Position numbers and translations under genes: made by a program
Assembly (NCBI RefSeq): GCF_016863395.1
Contig: NZ_BOOU01000053.1
Location: forward strand, 124,001-188,000
DNA: 64,000 bases
Reading direction: 5' to 3'
DNA from: Sphaerisporangium rufum
GTDB taxonomy: Bacteria > Actinomycetota > Actinomycetes > Streptosporangiales > Streptosporangiaceae
Notes under the pieces: model-generated
What the model was told of the DNA's origin: nothing
Seen by the model: the letters and a program-made list of their open reading frames with translations, nothing else
Databases searched by the model: none
Shown here: positions 8,730-17,460 of the stretch, one piece after another
Layout: every line of letters starts with the position of its first letter
Position numbering within the stretch: position 1 is the first letter of the stretch

Positions 8730-9106
8730 AGCGGCGTGGGATGGGTCTGGCCGGTGGACTGGGTGAGGCAGCGCATGGTGGCGTCGCGGAAGAAGGCGGC
8801 GAAGCCGTCGGCGGTGCCGGTGGCGCGCGGGTCGGCGAGGTAGGGCTTGATGCGGTCCTCGATGACGTGGACGTGTCGCTGCGCGGCCAGGTGGCGGGCG
8901 ATGCCGGCGAAGTCGCCTTCGTAGTGGACCAGCCGGACCAGCACGTCGTCCTTGACGAAGACGCCGGTGCCGAGGAGGCGGGCGGTCTGGTCGCCGTGCT
9001 CGTCGGTGACGACGGGTGACTCCAGGGCGGGGGCGTCGGCGAACACCTGGGCGAGTTCGTCCTCGTGTCCGGGCCGGACGCGGAACGTGATCATGGCGTA
9101 GGGCAT
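8726..9106 (-). CDS. SchA/CurD-like domain protein of the polyketide locus
   Basis: 126-aa protein that matches my recollection of the SchA/CurD-like domain, a family found in spore-pigment gene sets and repeated inside WhiE ORFI. Recognisable features are the opening MITFRVRPGHEDEL, the central VFVKDDVLVRLVHYEGD and the closing FAAFFRDATM. Its biochemical role is not established; it is assumed to help polyketide tailoring or folding. It is small because it contains a single domain, whereas WhiE ORFI combines such domains with an ABM-type domain in one chain. Here the ABM part is a separate gene 87 bases upstream. Its stop overlaps the MarR start. Confidence 0.75.
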   Translation of the reverse strand: MPYAMITFRVRPGHEDELAQVFADAPALESPVVTDEHGDQTARLLGTGVFVKDDVLVRLVHYEGDFAGIARHLAAQRHVHVIEDRIKPYLADPRATGTADGFAAFFRDATMRCLTQSTGQTHPTPL

Positions 9107-9193
9107 CGGGTCCTCCGTTGGGTGGTGCGGCTGGCGGTGCGTGCCGTCTCCCCGGGCCGTGGTGGTGACGGGCCGGGGAGGCGGCGGGTGGTG

Positions 9194-9847
9194 TCAGTAG
9201 GCGGCGACCACCTCGTAGGAGCCGAAGATGCCGAGGCTCTTGTCGTGGTAGCGGGCCAGCGGCGAGGTGGTGGGCAGGTGTTCGGGGCTGCGTTCCCATT
9301 CGCGGTAGGCGGGGACGTCGTCCCATTCGCTGAGGACGGCGTAGCGGCGGGGGTCGCGCAGCGAGCGGAGCAGTTCGTTGCCGCGCAGGCCGGGGCGGCC
9401 GGCGAGGGTGGTGCTGATCTGGTGGTAGGCGGTCTCGACGGAGCCTTTGTCGCTTTCGGGTTCGTTGAGGTAGAGCGCGACGCGGACGCGGCCGGGGGCG
9501 GGGCGGTGGTCGAGGCGTTCGAGGATGGTCATGGGGGTCATGCTGGTGCCGGCCGGGTCGCGGTAGGGGTCCAGGCGCATGCGGTTGGCGGCGTGTTCGG
9601 GGCTGTGCTCGAACTGGTGGAAGCGTTCCTCGTTCTCCCAGTCGCTGATGATGTGGTAGATGCCGCCGTCGGCGGGGCTCTTGGCGAGGGTCTGGCCGCG
9701 GTTGGCGGGGTGGCGGGCGATGGTGGTGGCGATGTCGCGCCAGGTCTTCTCGAATTCGCGTTCCATTCCGGGGTGGATGCGCATGGTGACCATGACGCGG
9801 TGGATCTGCCGGGAATGGGCCTGGTGGTCGCGGTCGGTGGTGTTCAT
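9194..9847 (-). CDS. Tandem ABM-domain (antibiotic biosynthesis monooxygenase-like) protein
   Basis: 217-aa protein built from two ferredoxin-like ABM repeats: residues about 16-95 (VMVTMRIHPGMEREFEKTW, then ISDWENEERFHQFEHS) and about 115-205 (VRVALYL, then LSEWDDVPAYREWERS). The repeated W-x-x-x-x-x-F/Y-x-x-W/F-E-x-S pattern is characteristic. Related proteins (TcmH, ActVA-Orf6, the N-terminus of WhiE ORFI) oxidise aromatic polyketides without cofactors or assist cyclisation. It lies between the aromatase and the SchA/CurD gene in the same transcript. The ATG at 9847 follows AGAGAGGG. In the absence of an FAD hydroxylase gene here it is the only oxygenase candidate of the locus. Confidence 0.8.
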   Translation of the reverse strand: MNTTDRDHQAHSRQIHRVMVTMRIHPGMEREFEKTWRDIATTIARHPANRGQTLAKSPADGGIYHIISDWENEERFHQFEHSPEHAANRMRLDPYRDPAGTSMTPMTILERLDHRPAPGRVRVALYLNEPESDKGSVETAYHQISTTLAGRPGLRGNELLRSLRDPRRYAVLSEWDDVPAYREWERSPEHLPTTSPLARYHDKSLGIFGSYEVVAAY

Positions 9848-9883
9848 GCCCTCTCTTTTCTGTGCTGGTGCGGTGGTGTGGTG

Positions 9884-10399
<516 letters not shown>

Positions 10400-10651
10400 T
10401 CAGCCGGTGAGGCGGCGGTTGACGTAGTCGACGGCGGCCTGCGGGGTCTTCATCTCCCCGACGGCGTCGTCGGGGATGGGGATGTCGAGGCGTTGCTGGA
10501 TGCGGGCGGCCATTTCCAGGACGGCGAGCGAGTCGTAGCCGAGGTCGGTGAAGGTGAGGTCGCCGATGTCGCCGGTGAGGTCGACGCTGTCGGGTACGCC
10601 GGCGCAGCCGGTCATGATCTGTCGCATGTCGTCGAGGGTGAAGGTGGTCAT
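10400..10651 (-). CDS. Acyl carrier protein of the type II PKS
   Basis: 83-aa ACP that carries the growing polyketide on a phosphopantetheine arm. The attachment site is Ser41 in LGYDSLAVLEM. The length and the C-terminal helix (AAVDYVNRRL) are typical of type II PKS ACPs. The ATG at 10651 is chosen because it gives the family length; the open frame continues upstream without ACP-like sequence. It follows the chain length factor gene by 56 bases on the same strand. Loading needs a phosphopantetheinyl transferase and a malonyl transferase, neither encoded in this window, so housekeeping copies must serve. Confidence 0.95.
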   Translation of the reverse strand: MTTFTLDDMRQIMTGCAGVPDSVDLTGDIGDLTFTDLGYDSLAVLEMAARIQQRLDIPIPDDAVGEMKTPQAAVDYVNRRLTG

Positions 10652-10707
10652 GGTGGTGCTCCGTTGTGGTGTGGCGGGGTCGGGCGGGCCGTGATGGGTC
10701 ATGGTGG

Positions 10708-11937
10708 TCAGGGGGTGGTGACGACCATGGCGGCGTTGAATCCGCCGTGGCCGCGGGCGATGATCAGTGCGTTGCGGACGGGGCCGTCGCGGGGGGTGGC
10801 GCGGACGAGGTCGATCTCGCAGGCGGGGTCGGCGGCGCGGACGCCGGTGGTGGGGGGGATGACGCCGTCGCGGATGGCGAGGAGGGCGGTGGCGAGGTCG
10901 AGTGCGGCGCCGCCGGCGTAGAGGCGTCCGGTCATGGTCTTGGGGGCGGTGACGGGGACGGCGTGCGGGCCGAAGACGGTGGTGATGGCCTGGGCTTCGG
11001 CACGGTCGTGGGCGGGGTGGCCGTGGGCGTCGGCGAAGACGACGTCGATCTGGTCGGGGGTGGTGCGGGCGTCGTCGAGGGCGAGGGTGATGGTGCGGTG
11101 GAGGTTGGTGGTGGGGGGGTGGCCGGGGTGGGGGCGGGGGTCGAAGGTGGCGGCGTAGCCGGCGATGGCGCCGTAGGGGTGGGCGTCGCGGGCGCGGGCG
11201 GTGGCGGGGTGTTCGAGGATGAGCATGGCGCCGCCTTCGCCGGGGACGTAGCCGCAGGCGTCGGTGTCGAAGGGGAGGTAGGCGCGTTCGGGGTCGTCGC
11301 GGGTGCTGAGCAGGCCGGTGGAGAGTTGGGCGACCAGGCCGTAGGGGCATAGGGAGGCGTCGGTGCCGCCGGTGACGACCATGGTGGTGCCGGTGGTGAG
11401 CAGGCGGCGGGCGTGGGCGGCGGCGTCGAGGCCGCCGGCCTGTTCGGTGCAGATGACGCCGCAGGGGCCGCGCATGCCGTGGCGGATGGAGATCTGGCCG
11501 GTGGTGGCGGCGTAGAACCAGGCGATGGATTGGTAGACGCCGACGTATGAGGGGCCGCGGGTCCAGAGTTTTTCGATTTCGCGCTGGCCGAATTCGGTGC
11601 CGCCGGAGGAGCTGGCGGTGACGACGGCCATCTGGTATTCGGGGTGGGCGGCGGGGTCGATGCCGGCGTCGCGCAGGGCCATGTCGGCGGCGGTGAGGCC
11701 GAGGTGGGTCCAGTGGTCGGTCTGGACGGCCAGGCGGCTGGGGACGTGTTCGGTGTCGTCGAATTCGGTGACCTCGCCGGCGATGCGGACGGGGTAGCGG
11801 TCGGCGTCGAAGCGGGTGATGCGGCCGAGGCCGCTTTTGCCGTCGAGGGTGGCCGACCAGTAGGCCTGGGTGCCGAGGCCGTTGGGGGCGGTGATGCCGA
11901 TGCCGGTGATGAGTGGGCGGCGGGTGGGGTCAGTCAT
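10708..11937 (-). CDS. Ketosynthase beta / chain length factor
   Basis: 409-aa thiolase-fold protein, partner of KS-alpha. The usual active-site cysteine is replaced by Gln166 in [10 protein letters not shown], the hallmark of a chain length factor, which decarboxylates malonyl-ACP to prime the enzyme and shapes the cavity that sets chain length. Other family landmarks are [11 protein letters not shown] at residues 12-22 and [10 protein letters not shown]. The gene starts eight bases inside the end of the KS-alpha gene, so the two subunits are made in equal amounts. Chain length cannot be predicted reliably by eye; whiE and tcm relatives make long unreduced chains (decaketide to dodecaketide). 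Confidence 0.95.
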   Translation of the reverse strand: MTDPTRRPLITGIGITAPNGLGTQAYWSATLDGKSGLGRITRFDADRYPVRIAGEVTEFDDTEHVPSRLAVQTDHWTHLGLTAADMALRDAGIDPAAHPEYQMAVVTASSSGGTEFGQREIEKLWTRGPSYVGVYQSIAWFYAATTGQISIRHGMRGPCGVICTEQAGGLDAAAHARRLLTTGTTMVVTGGTDASLCPYGLVAQLSTGLLSTRDDPERAYLPFDTDACGYVPGEGGAMLILEHPATARARDAHPYGAIAGYAATFDPRPHPGHPPTTNLHRTITLALDDARTTPDQIDVVFADAHGHPAHDRAEAQAITTVFGPHAVPVTAPKTMTGRLYAGGAALDLATALLAIRDGVIPPTTGVRAADPACEIDLVRATPRDGPVRNALIIARGHGGFNAAMVVTTP

Positions 11938-13276
11938 GGTGGCCGCCTCGGTGGTGGTGTCGGGTGAGGAGCATGGCGGTCTGGAAGCCGCCGAAGCCGC
12001 TGCCGACGGTGAGGACGGTGTCGACGGTGGCGGTGCGGGCGGTGCGGGGGACGTAGTCGAGGTCGCATTCGGGGTCGGGGGTGGTGAGGTTGGCGGTGGG
12101 GGGGATGACGTTGTGGGTGATGGCCAGGGCGCAGGCGGCGGCTTCGATGGAGCCGATGGCGCCGAGGGAGTGGCCGATCATGGATTTGATGGAGCTGACG
12201 GGGGTGGTGTAGGCGTGGTGGCCGAGGGCGTCTTTGAAGGCGGCGGTTTCGTGGCGGTCGTTCTGGCGGGTTCCGGAGCCGTGGGCGTTGATGTAGTGGA
12301 TGTCGGCGGGGTCGAGGCGGGCCTGGTGGAGGGTGGTGCGGATGGCTTCGGCCATTTCGCGGCCGTCGGGTTTGAGGCCGGTCATGTGGTAGGCGTTGCT
12401 GCGGGTGGCGAAGCCGGCGATCTCGGCGTAGATGTGGGCGTCGCGGCGCAGGGCGGTGGTGCGTTCTTCGAGGATGAGGATGGCGGCGCCTTCGCCGAGG
12501 ACGAATCCGTTGCGGTCGAGGTCGAAGGGGCGTGAGGCGTGCTGCGGGTCGTCGTTGGCGGGTGAGGTGGCTTTGATGGCGTCGAAGCAGGCGACGGTGA
12601 TGGGGGAGATGGGGGCGTCGGTGGCGCCGGCGATGGCGGCGTCGGCGCTGCCGTCGCGGATGAGTTGGTATCCGTGGCCGATGGCGTCGAGGCCGGCGGT
12701 GCAGCCGGTGGAGATGAGGGCGGCGGGGCCTTGGGCGTCGGCGGTCCAGGCGATCTCGGTGGCGATGGTGCTGGGGGCCATGTAGCCGTAGAGCTGGGGG
12801 ACGCGGTAGTCGGGGTCGACGAGCCAGTGGCGGCCGCGGTCGCTGAGGACGAGGTATTCCTGTTCCAGGCCCATGGTGCAGCCGACGGCGCTGCCGATGG
12901 TGGTGGCGCGGCGTTCGGGGGGGATGGCGTCGTGGGTGATGCCGCTGTCGGTGAGTGCTTCGCGGGCGGCGGTGACGCCGAGTTGGGCGGCGCGGTCCAT
13001 GCGGCGGATCTGCTGGGGGGTGAGGCCGTGGGTGGTGGGGTCGTAGTCGCATTCGGCGGCGATGCGGGAGCGGAAGCCGGTGGGGTCGAACAGGGTGATG
13101 GTGCGGGTGGCGGTGCGTCCGGCGGTGAGCAGGTCCCAGAAGGCGGGTGTGCCGATGCCGCCGGGGGCGGTGACGCCGATTCCGGTGATGACGACCCGGC
13201 GGCCGCGGCGGGTGGGGCGTGGGCGGGGGGTGCCGGGCCGGTGCCGGGTGGCGGGGCGGGTGGTGGTGGTGTTCAC
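11930..13276 (-). CDS. Ketosynthase alpha of the type II PKS
   Basis: 448-aa condensing enzyme with a complete triad: Cys192 ([10 protein letters not shown]), His332 (INAHGSGT) and His369 ([10 protein letters not shown]), plus Lys364. It elongates malonyl-ACP units together with the chain length factor. The start is fixed by an ATGA overlap with the cupin stop. This gives an unusual Arg/Pro/Thr-rich extension of about 27 residues before the conserved [13 protein letters not shown], so the protein is about 25 residues longer than the usual 420-425. The end overlaps the chain length factor start by eight bases. Confidence 0.96.
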   Translation of the reverse strand: MNTTTTRPATRHRPGTPRPRPTRRGRRVVITGIGVTAPGGIGTPAFWDLLTAGRTATRTITLFDPTGFRSRIAAECDYDPTTHGLTPQQIRRMDRAAQLGVTAAREALTDSGITHDAIPPERRATTIGSAVGCTMGLEQEYLVLSDRGRHWLVDPDYRVPQLYGYMAPSTIATEIAWTADAQGPAALISTGCTAGLDAIGHGYQLIRDGSADAAIAGATDAPISPITVACFDAIKATSPANDDPQHASRPFDLDRNGFVLGEGAAILILEERTTALRRDAHIYAEIAGFATRSNAYHMTGLKPDGREMAEAIRTTLHQARLDPADIHYINAHGSGTRQNDRHETAAFKDALGHHAYTTPVSSIKSMIGHSLGAIGSIEAAACALAITHNVIPPTANLTTPDPECDLDYVPRTARTATVDTVLTVGSGFGGFQTAMLLTRHHHRGGHHD

Positions 13277-13689
13277 CGTTGGCTCGCTGCCGTGGTGTCG
13301 CCGGTGGTCTCGGTGTCGACGTGACCGAGTTCGGGGCGGGGGGCGAGCGGGCCGGCGTGGAAGACCAGGCAGGCTTGGCGGTGGCCGTGGTTCTCGACGC
13401 GGTGGCGGACGTTCTTGGGGACCATGAGGGCGTCGCCGGGGGTGAGTTCGATGTCCTGGTGGCCGTCGATGCGGGCGCGGACGGTGCCTTCGACGAGGTA
13501 CATGAATTCTTCGCTGTGCGGGTGGTAGTGCTCGGTGAAGTGTTCGCCGGGTCGCAGGTAGGCGACGCCCATGAAGCCGGAGGTGGCGCCGGCGGTCTTG
13601 GGGCCGAGCAGGACGCGGATGTCGCCGCCGCGGCGGTGGTTGGGTTCGACGTCGCGGGCGTTGATCTTGGTGAGGTGGATGTCAGGCAT
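13273..13689 (-). CDS. Polyketide-locus cupin (TcmJ / WhiE-II type)
   Basis: 138-aa single-domain cupin. Motif 1 is visible as [21 protein letters not shown] and motif 2 as [17 protein letters not shown], giving the His/His/Glu/His metal ligands. Cupins in this position (TcmJ, WhiE ORFII) assist folding or ring closure of long aromatic polyketides; the exact reaction is uncertain. The stop overlaps the KS-alpha start as ATGA, and the start overlaps the TcmI-type cyclase gene by eight bases, so translation is continuous across three genes. Gene order cyclase-cupin-KS-CLF-ACP-aromatase equals tcmI-J-K-L-M-N. Confidence 0.93.
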   Translation of the reverse strand: MPDIHLTKINARDVEPNHRRGGDIRVLLGPKTAGATSGFMGVAYLRPGEHFTEHYHPHSEEFMYLVEGTVRARIDGHQDIELTPGDALMVPKNVRHRVENHGHRQACLVFHAGPLAPRPELGHVDTETTGDTTAASQR

Positions 13690-14008
13690 GGTCGTTCTCC
13701 CAGGTGTAGAAGGGCTGGGCCATGGCGTCCTTGGGTTCGCGCCAGGCGGGGTCGTAGGGGCGGATGTGTTCGGCGAGGCGGGTGTTGATTTCGGCGTAGA
13801 GGGGGTGGCTGCGTGCTTTGTAGAGGTCGGGGGTGATGTCCTGGTCGGCTTCGACGAGGTGGAAGTAGAGCTCGTGGAAGCGGAAGAGGGTGCGTCGGCG
13901 GACGCCGATGAGGTGGGGGAGGTCGCTGGCGTCGGAGTCGGCGAAGATCTTGGCGACGGCTTCGGTTTCGGAGGGTGCCATCTTCGCCACGATGAGTGTC
14001 CGGTGCAC
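13682..14008 (-). CDS. TcmI-family polyketide cyclase
   Basis: 108-aa protein of the TcmI/WhiE-VII cyclase family, recognised from the opening HRTLIVAKMAP, the LFRFHELYFHLVE segment and the closing PFYTWEN. TcmI closes the last ring of tetracenomycin F2; relatives catalyse late-ring cyclisations of aromatic polyketides. It is the first biosynthetic gene of the operon. The start is a GTG at 14008, six bases after GGAGA. The SARP gene ends 67 bases upstream on the same strand, so the operon may be read through from it or start in that short gap. Confidence 0.93.
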   Translation of the reverse strand: MHRTLIVAKMAPSETEAVAKIFADSDASDLPHLIGVRRRTLFRFHELYFHLVEADQDITPDLYKARSHPLYAEINTRLAEHIRPYDPAWREPKDAMAQPFYTWENDHA

Positions 14009-14075
14009 GGCATGTCTCCTTTCTGGGTTCCGGAGAGAGTTTGTCCAGGTGGGCTGGGGTGCGGCTGATCTGCGG

Positions 14076-15932
14076 CTAGTGCGGGCCGGTGGTGGTGAGG
14101 GCGGGGGTGTGGAGTTCGGCCTGCAGGCGTTCGCGTGCGTACAGGCGCAGCAGGTCGTGGATGGTGTGTCGGGGCGGTCCGGTGGGGGCGGGGTGGGTGA
14201 GCAGCAGGGAGTGGGCGGCGAGCCGGGCGAGCAGGTGGTCGGCGTGGGCGGGGTCGCAGCCGAGGAGGGCGGCGGCCTGGCCGGTGGTGATGTCGGGGGT
14301 GGGGAGCAGGCCGAGGAGGCGGAACAGTCCGCGTTCGGGGTGGGTGAGGCGTTGGTAGGCGGTGTGGAAGGCGGTGCGGGGGTCGAGGTCGGGGACGGCG
14401 AGTTCGGTCAGGCGGGTGGCGGGGTCGGTGAGGCGGTCGGCCAGGGCGGTGAGGGTGAGGCCGGGGCCGGTGGTGAGGCGGGCGGCGGCGGCGCGCAGGG
14501 CGAGGGGGAGGTGGCCGCACAGCGCGGCCAGGCGGTGGGCGGCGGGGCGTTCGGCGGCCAGGCGGTGCGGGCCGATGATGGCGGCGAGCAGGTGGAGGCT
14601 TTCGTCGGGGGTGAGGGGGCCGAGGTGGAGGTGGTGGGTGCCGGGCGGGCCGTTGGGGGTGGTGGCGGCGGTGATGATGACGGCGCAGCCGGGGGTGCCG
14701 GGGAGCAGGGGGGTGATCTGGGCGGCGCCGGTGGCGTCGTCGAGCAGGATGAGGACGCGGCGGCCGCTGCACCAGGTGCGGAAGAGTTTGGCGCGTTCGT
14801 CGCGGCCGGTGGGGATGTCGGCCGCGGGGGTTCCGGTGGCGCGCAGGAAGCCGGTGAGCACGTCGGCGGGGTCGGCGGGCGTGGTGGCGGCGCCGAGGTC
14901 GGCGTAGAGCTGGCCGTCGGGGTATGCGGTGCGGGCGCGGTGGGCGGCGTGCACGGCCAGGGTGGTGGTGCCGGCGCCGGGCATGCCGGTGAGGCAGGTG
15001 ATGGTGGGGGTGGTGGGGGCGGGGTTGGTGAGCAGGTCGTGCAGGCGGGTGATGTGCTGGTGGCGGCCGGTCAGGTCGGGGGTGTCGGCGGGTAGTTGGG
15101 CGGGGACCGGCGGCGGCGAGGGGTCGGTAGCGGTGGTGGTTCCGGTGGTGGTTCCGGTGGTGGTGGGTGTGGTCGTGGTGGTTGGGGGGTCCAGGCGGGG
15201 GTCGGCGGTGAGGAGTTGCCGCTGGAGGCGGGACAGGGCGGGGGAGGGTTCCAGGCCGAGGCGGCCGACGAGGATGCGGCGCAGGTTCTGGTAGACCTGC
15301 AGGGCTTCGCCGCGCCGGCCGACCTGGTAGAGGGCGGTCATGAGCTTGGCGTGGAAGTCCTCGTGCAGGGGGTGGGTGGCGATGAGCTCTTTGAGTTCGC
15401 TGATGATCTGGCGGTGGCGGCCCAGGCGCAGGTCGGCGGCCAGGCGGAGTTCCAGGGCGCGTAGCCGGCCCTCTTCCAGGCGGGTGATGTGGGCGGAGAG
15501 GAGTTCGCCGGCGGTGATGTCGGTCAGGGCGGGGCCGCGCCACAGGGCCAGGGCCTTGGTGAGGGCGTCGGTGGCGTGGCGGGGGTCGTCGCGTTCGAGG
15601 CTGCGCCAGCCGTCGGCGACCAGGCGGTCGAACCGGTGGGCGTCGATGGTGTCGGGGGCGGTGACGAGCAGGTAGCCGTAGGGTTTGGTGATGATGGTGG
15701 CGGGCCCGTCGCCGAGGAGTTTGCGGAGTTTGTAGACGTAGGTGTGCAGGGTGGGCAGGGCAGTGGCGGGGGGCCGGTCGCCCCATAGCTCGTCGGTGAG
15801 GTCGCGGGTGGGGACGATCTGGTTGTGCCGCAGGACGAGCATGGCCAGCAGTGCGCGGATCTTGGCGGCGCCGGGGGTCAGGTCGCGGGTGCCGGATCGG
15901 ACGTGCAGCGAGCCCAGCACCTGGAATTCCAT
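14076..15932 (-). CDS. SARP-family activator with NB-ARC-like domain
   Basis: 618-aa pathway regulator. The N-terminus (1-90) is an OmpR-type winged helix (FQVLGSLHVRSG, WGDRPPATALPTLHTYVYKLRKLLG), followed by the bacterial transcriptional activation domain to about 245, the SARP core. A Thr/Pro linker (about 249-280) leads to an NB-ARC-like ATPase with LTGMPGAGTTTLA at 315-326 and Walker B VLILLDD. The Walker A lysine is replaced by Thr322, so nucleotide binding may be weak or lost. There is no TPR tail, unlike AfsR. The ATG at 15932 is chosen because the winged helix begins there. Likely role: activator of the polyketide operon directly downstream. Confidence 0.9.
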   Translation of the reverse strand: MEFQVLGSLHVRSGTRDLTPGAAKIRALLAMLVLRHNQIVPTRDLTDELWGDRPPATALPTLHTYVYKLRKLLGDGPATIITKPYGYLLVTAPDTIDAHRFDRLVADGWRSLERDDPRHATDALTKALALWRGPALTDITAGELLSAHITRLEEGRLRALELRLAADLRLGRHRQIISELKELIATHPLHEDFHAKLMTALYQVGRRGEALQVYQNLRRILVGRLGLEPSPALSRLQRQLLTADPRLDPPTTTTTPTTTGTTTGTTTATDPSPPPVPAQLPADTPDLTGRHQHITRLHDLLTNPAPTTPTITCLTGMPGAGTTTLAVHAAHRARTAYPDGQLYADLGAATTPADPADVLTGFLRATGTPAADIPTGRDERAKLFRTWCSGRRVLILLDDATGAAQITPLLPGTPGCAVIITAATTPNGPPGTHHLHLGPLTPDESLHLLAAIIGPHRLAAERPAAHRLAALCGHLPLALRAAAARLTTGPGLTLTALADRLTDPATRLTELAVPDLDPRTAFHTAYQRLTHPERGLFRLLGLLPTPDITTGQAAALLGCDPAHADHLLARLAAHSLLLTHPAPTGPPRHTIHDLLRLYARERLQAELHTPALTTTGPH

Positions 15933-16311
15933 GGGTGACTCCCGCGGATGAACGGCGGGTCCGGTGGGCCGGCTGGTGTGCGGCACCGGAGTGGCCTCGG
16001 CGGCTGGTGGACGCCTCGAATTTAACTGAACTCCCTTATCGGAACTTCCGGAAAAATTGCTTATGAGGCCAAAATCGCGGAAAAGGTGCTGGTCTGCCGC
16101 TCTCTTCTTGACCGTCGGGGAGGGCGGCCCGCGCCCCCTTCCGGCCAGCTCAAGGGGCACGGCCCAGCTTCGCGCTATTTGCAAACGAATCCCTGTATAT
16201 GTTGATACTGCGTGATAAATCAGGACGTTTCGCGCCGGGAGCCGGCATGAGAGGGCCCCGCCGCGCCGCGGAAAAGCCACGGCGAAAGGCTTTCGCCGGA
16301 GTTCGCCCGCC
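15933..16311. other. Gene-free, locally AT-richer stretch upstream of the SARP gene
   Basis: 379 bases without a credible gene. Two patches are clearly richer in A/T than the surroundings (about 16018-16068 and 16176-16226) and are the likely site of the SARP promoter and of regulator binding. The right end holds the putative terminator of the carboxymuconolactone-decarboxylase-like gene. I see no clear -10/-35 pair or direct heptamer repeats of the usual SARP kind. Confidence 0.5.
16270..16298 (-). terminator. Intrinsic terminator of the ECF41-associated operon
   Basis: Reading the minus strand after the stop at 16312, a hairpin with arms CGGCGAAA/TTTCGCCG (16291-16298 with 16280-16287, three-base loop) is followed by TGGCTTTT. 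The stem and T run fit a weak intrinsic terminator that separates this operon from the SARP gene. Confidence 0.55.
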
Positions 16312-16827
16312 TCATCTGCGGTAGTTGCGGCCGGGGGGCCTTCCGGGGACGGGCCGGGCGATGAGGGCGACGGGGATGAAGAAGCAGATCTGGCCGATCG
16401 CCAGGGTGAGGGTCCACAGCGCCCGCTCGTCGTAGTGGGCGGCCGCCCTGGCGTACAGCTCGTCGCAGACGCGCTCGCCGGCCGGGGCGGGGACCAGTAC
16501 CGCCTCCACCAGCTCCAGGGCGACGCGTTCGGCGTCGGTGAAGTAGGGGGCGTCACGCCAGGAGGCCACGGCGGTGATGCGTTCCTCGCTCTGCCCGGCC
16601 CTGCGCAGCAGACCGGTCTGCCGGACGGTGTGGTAGGTGCTGCCGGCGATCTGGCCGGCGCGCAGCTGCACCAGGCCGATGAGGGCGGGGTCGATCGCCC
16701 CGTTGCGGGTGGCCTTGGTCATGGCCGTGGCGATGGTCGCCAGCTCGGGGAAGAGCGGGGCGGGGTCGGGCAGGCGCGAGCCGGGCGCGTCCGGTACGGC
16801 CGGTGTGGCCGGTGTGGCCGTGGACAT
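16312..16827 (-). CDS. Carboxymuconolactone decarboxylase/AhpD-fold protein lacking the redox cysteines (ECF41 partner)
   Basis: 171-aa AhpD-like protein, recognised from LVQLRAGQIAGSTYHT, RDAPYFTDAERVALELVEAV and the long helices. In active family members the loop after QI(N/A)G reads CxxC; here it is Ser63-Thr-Tyr-His66 and the following histidine is Gln70, so thiol redox chemistry is not possible. It may be a sensor or binding protein. Carboxymuconolactone decarboxylase-like genes are one of the three standard partners (COE) of ECF41 sigma factors, and an ECF41 gene lies divergently at 17461. The ATG at 16827 is chosen because the family fold starts after a short disordered lead. Cotranscribed with the membrane protein gene at 16890-17291. 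Confidence 0.8.
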   Translation of the reverse strand: MSTATPATPAVPDAPGSRLPDPAPLFPELATIATAMTKATRNGAIDPALIGLVQLRAGQIAGSTYHTVRQTGLLRRAGQSEERITAVASWRDAPYFTDAERVALELVEAVLVPAPAGERVCDELYARAAAHYDERALWTLTLAIGQICFFIPVALIARPVPGRPPGRNYRR

Positions 16828-16889
16828 GGGGTGGTCTCCGTTCTGGATCGATGGCCGGCCGGCGCGATCATCGCCCGCCGGAAGCGGGG

Positions 16890-17291
16890 TCAGGGCGCGG
16901 CGGCCGGGCGGACACGCCGGCCGGACCCGATTCCGGCGAGCTGCAGGGCGCTCAGGGCGACCATCAGCACCCCCAGCGGGACGTGGACGGTCCGGACACC
17001 GGCGATGCCGAGCGCGACCTGCGCCAGGGTGAGCCCGAGGAAGGCGACCGCGGGCAGGATGGGCCCCGGCGGGCCGCCGCCCGGGCGCCACACCACGACG
17101 GTGAGGATCAGGTGCGCCACCGCCACGAAGAACAACGTGTAGGCGCCGGCGCTGTGCAGCGGTCCGGCGTCCGGCCGGGAGAGCAGCAGGCCGGCGGTGA
17201 TCGCCTGGGCGAAGGCGGCGAGGGTCTGCAGGGCGATCGCGGTGCGGATGGCCCGGTGGCCGCGGTGCGTCGCGGTCGGGGGAGCGGGCAT
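16890..17291 (-). CDS. Small four-helix membrane protein in the ECF41 unit
   Basis: 133-aa integral membrane protein with four hydrophobic segments (about residues 18-38, 48-68, 78-98 and 104-122) and polar ends. I do not recognise a family; DoxX-like proteins have this size and topology, but the signature is not evident. The ATG at 17291 is preceded by AAGGGAAG. It is the first gene after the minus-strand ECF41-type promoter (17358-17384) and precedes the carboxymuconolactone-decarboxylase-like gene, so it is probably a direct target of the sigma factor and could form a membrane module with the downstream protein. Confidence 0.7.
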   Translation of the reverse strand: MPAPPTATHRGHRAIRTAIALQTLAAFAQAITAGLLLSRPDAGPLHSAGAYTLFFVAVAHLILTVVVWRPGGGPPGPILPAVAFLGLTLAQVALGIAGVRTVHVPLGVLMVALSALQLAGIGSGRRVRPAAAP

Positions 17292-17357
17292 GGCGGGGAC
17301 TTCCCTTCTGGTCGCCGGCGGTGGCGCGAGGGCCGCGCCCCGGTGTTTCATGAGTCC

Positions 17358-17384
17358 GACGACGCGGCCGCCGGAAATGTCAGG
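17358..17384 (-). promoter_or_regulatory. ECF41-type promoter for the membrane protein/CMD operon
   Basis: On the minus strand CCTGACA (17384-17378), a 16-base spacer and CGTC (17361-17358). The ECF41 consensus as I recall it is TGTCACA-N16-CGTC; spacing and -10 fit exactly, the -35 at four of seven positions. The ATG is 67 bases downstream at 17291. Confidence 0.6.
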
Positions 17385-17393
17385 CCGCGCCCG

Positions 17394-17420
17394 CCTCACA
17401 GTTCGGTGCGCCGTCTCGTC
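17394..17420 (+). promoter_or_regulatory. ECF41-type promoter for the sigma factor gene
   Basis: CCTCACA (17394-17400), a 16-base spacer and CGTC (17417-17420), matching TGTCACA-N16-CGTC at five of seven -35 positions with exact spacing and -10. It points at the sigma gene start 41 bases downstream, implying autoregulation. It lies back to back with the minus-strand copy. Confidence 0.65.
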
Positions 17421-17460
17421 GATCCGGTGAGGGCGGCGGACCAGTAACCCGGGGGGCGTC

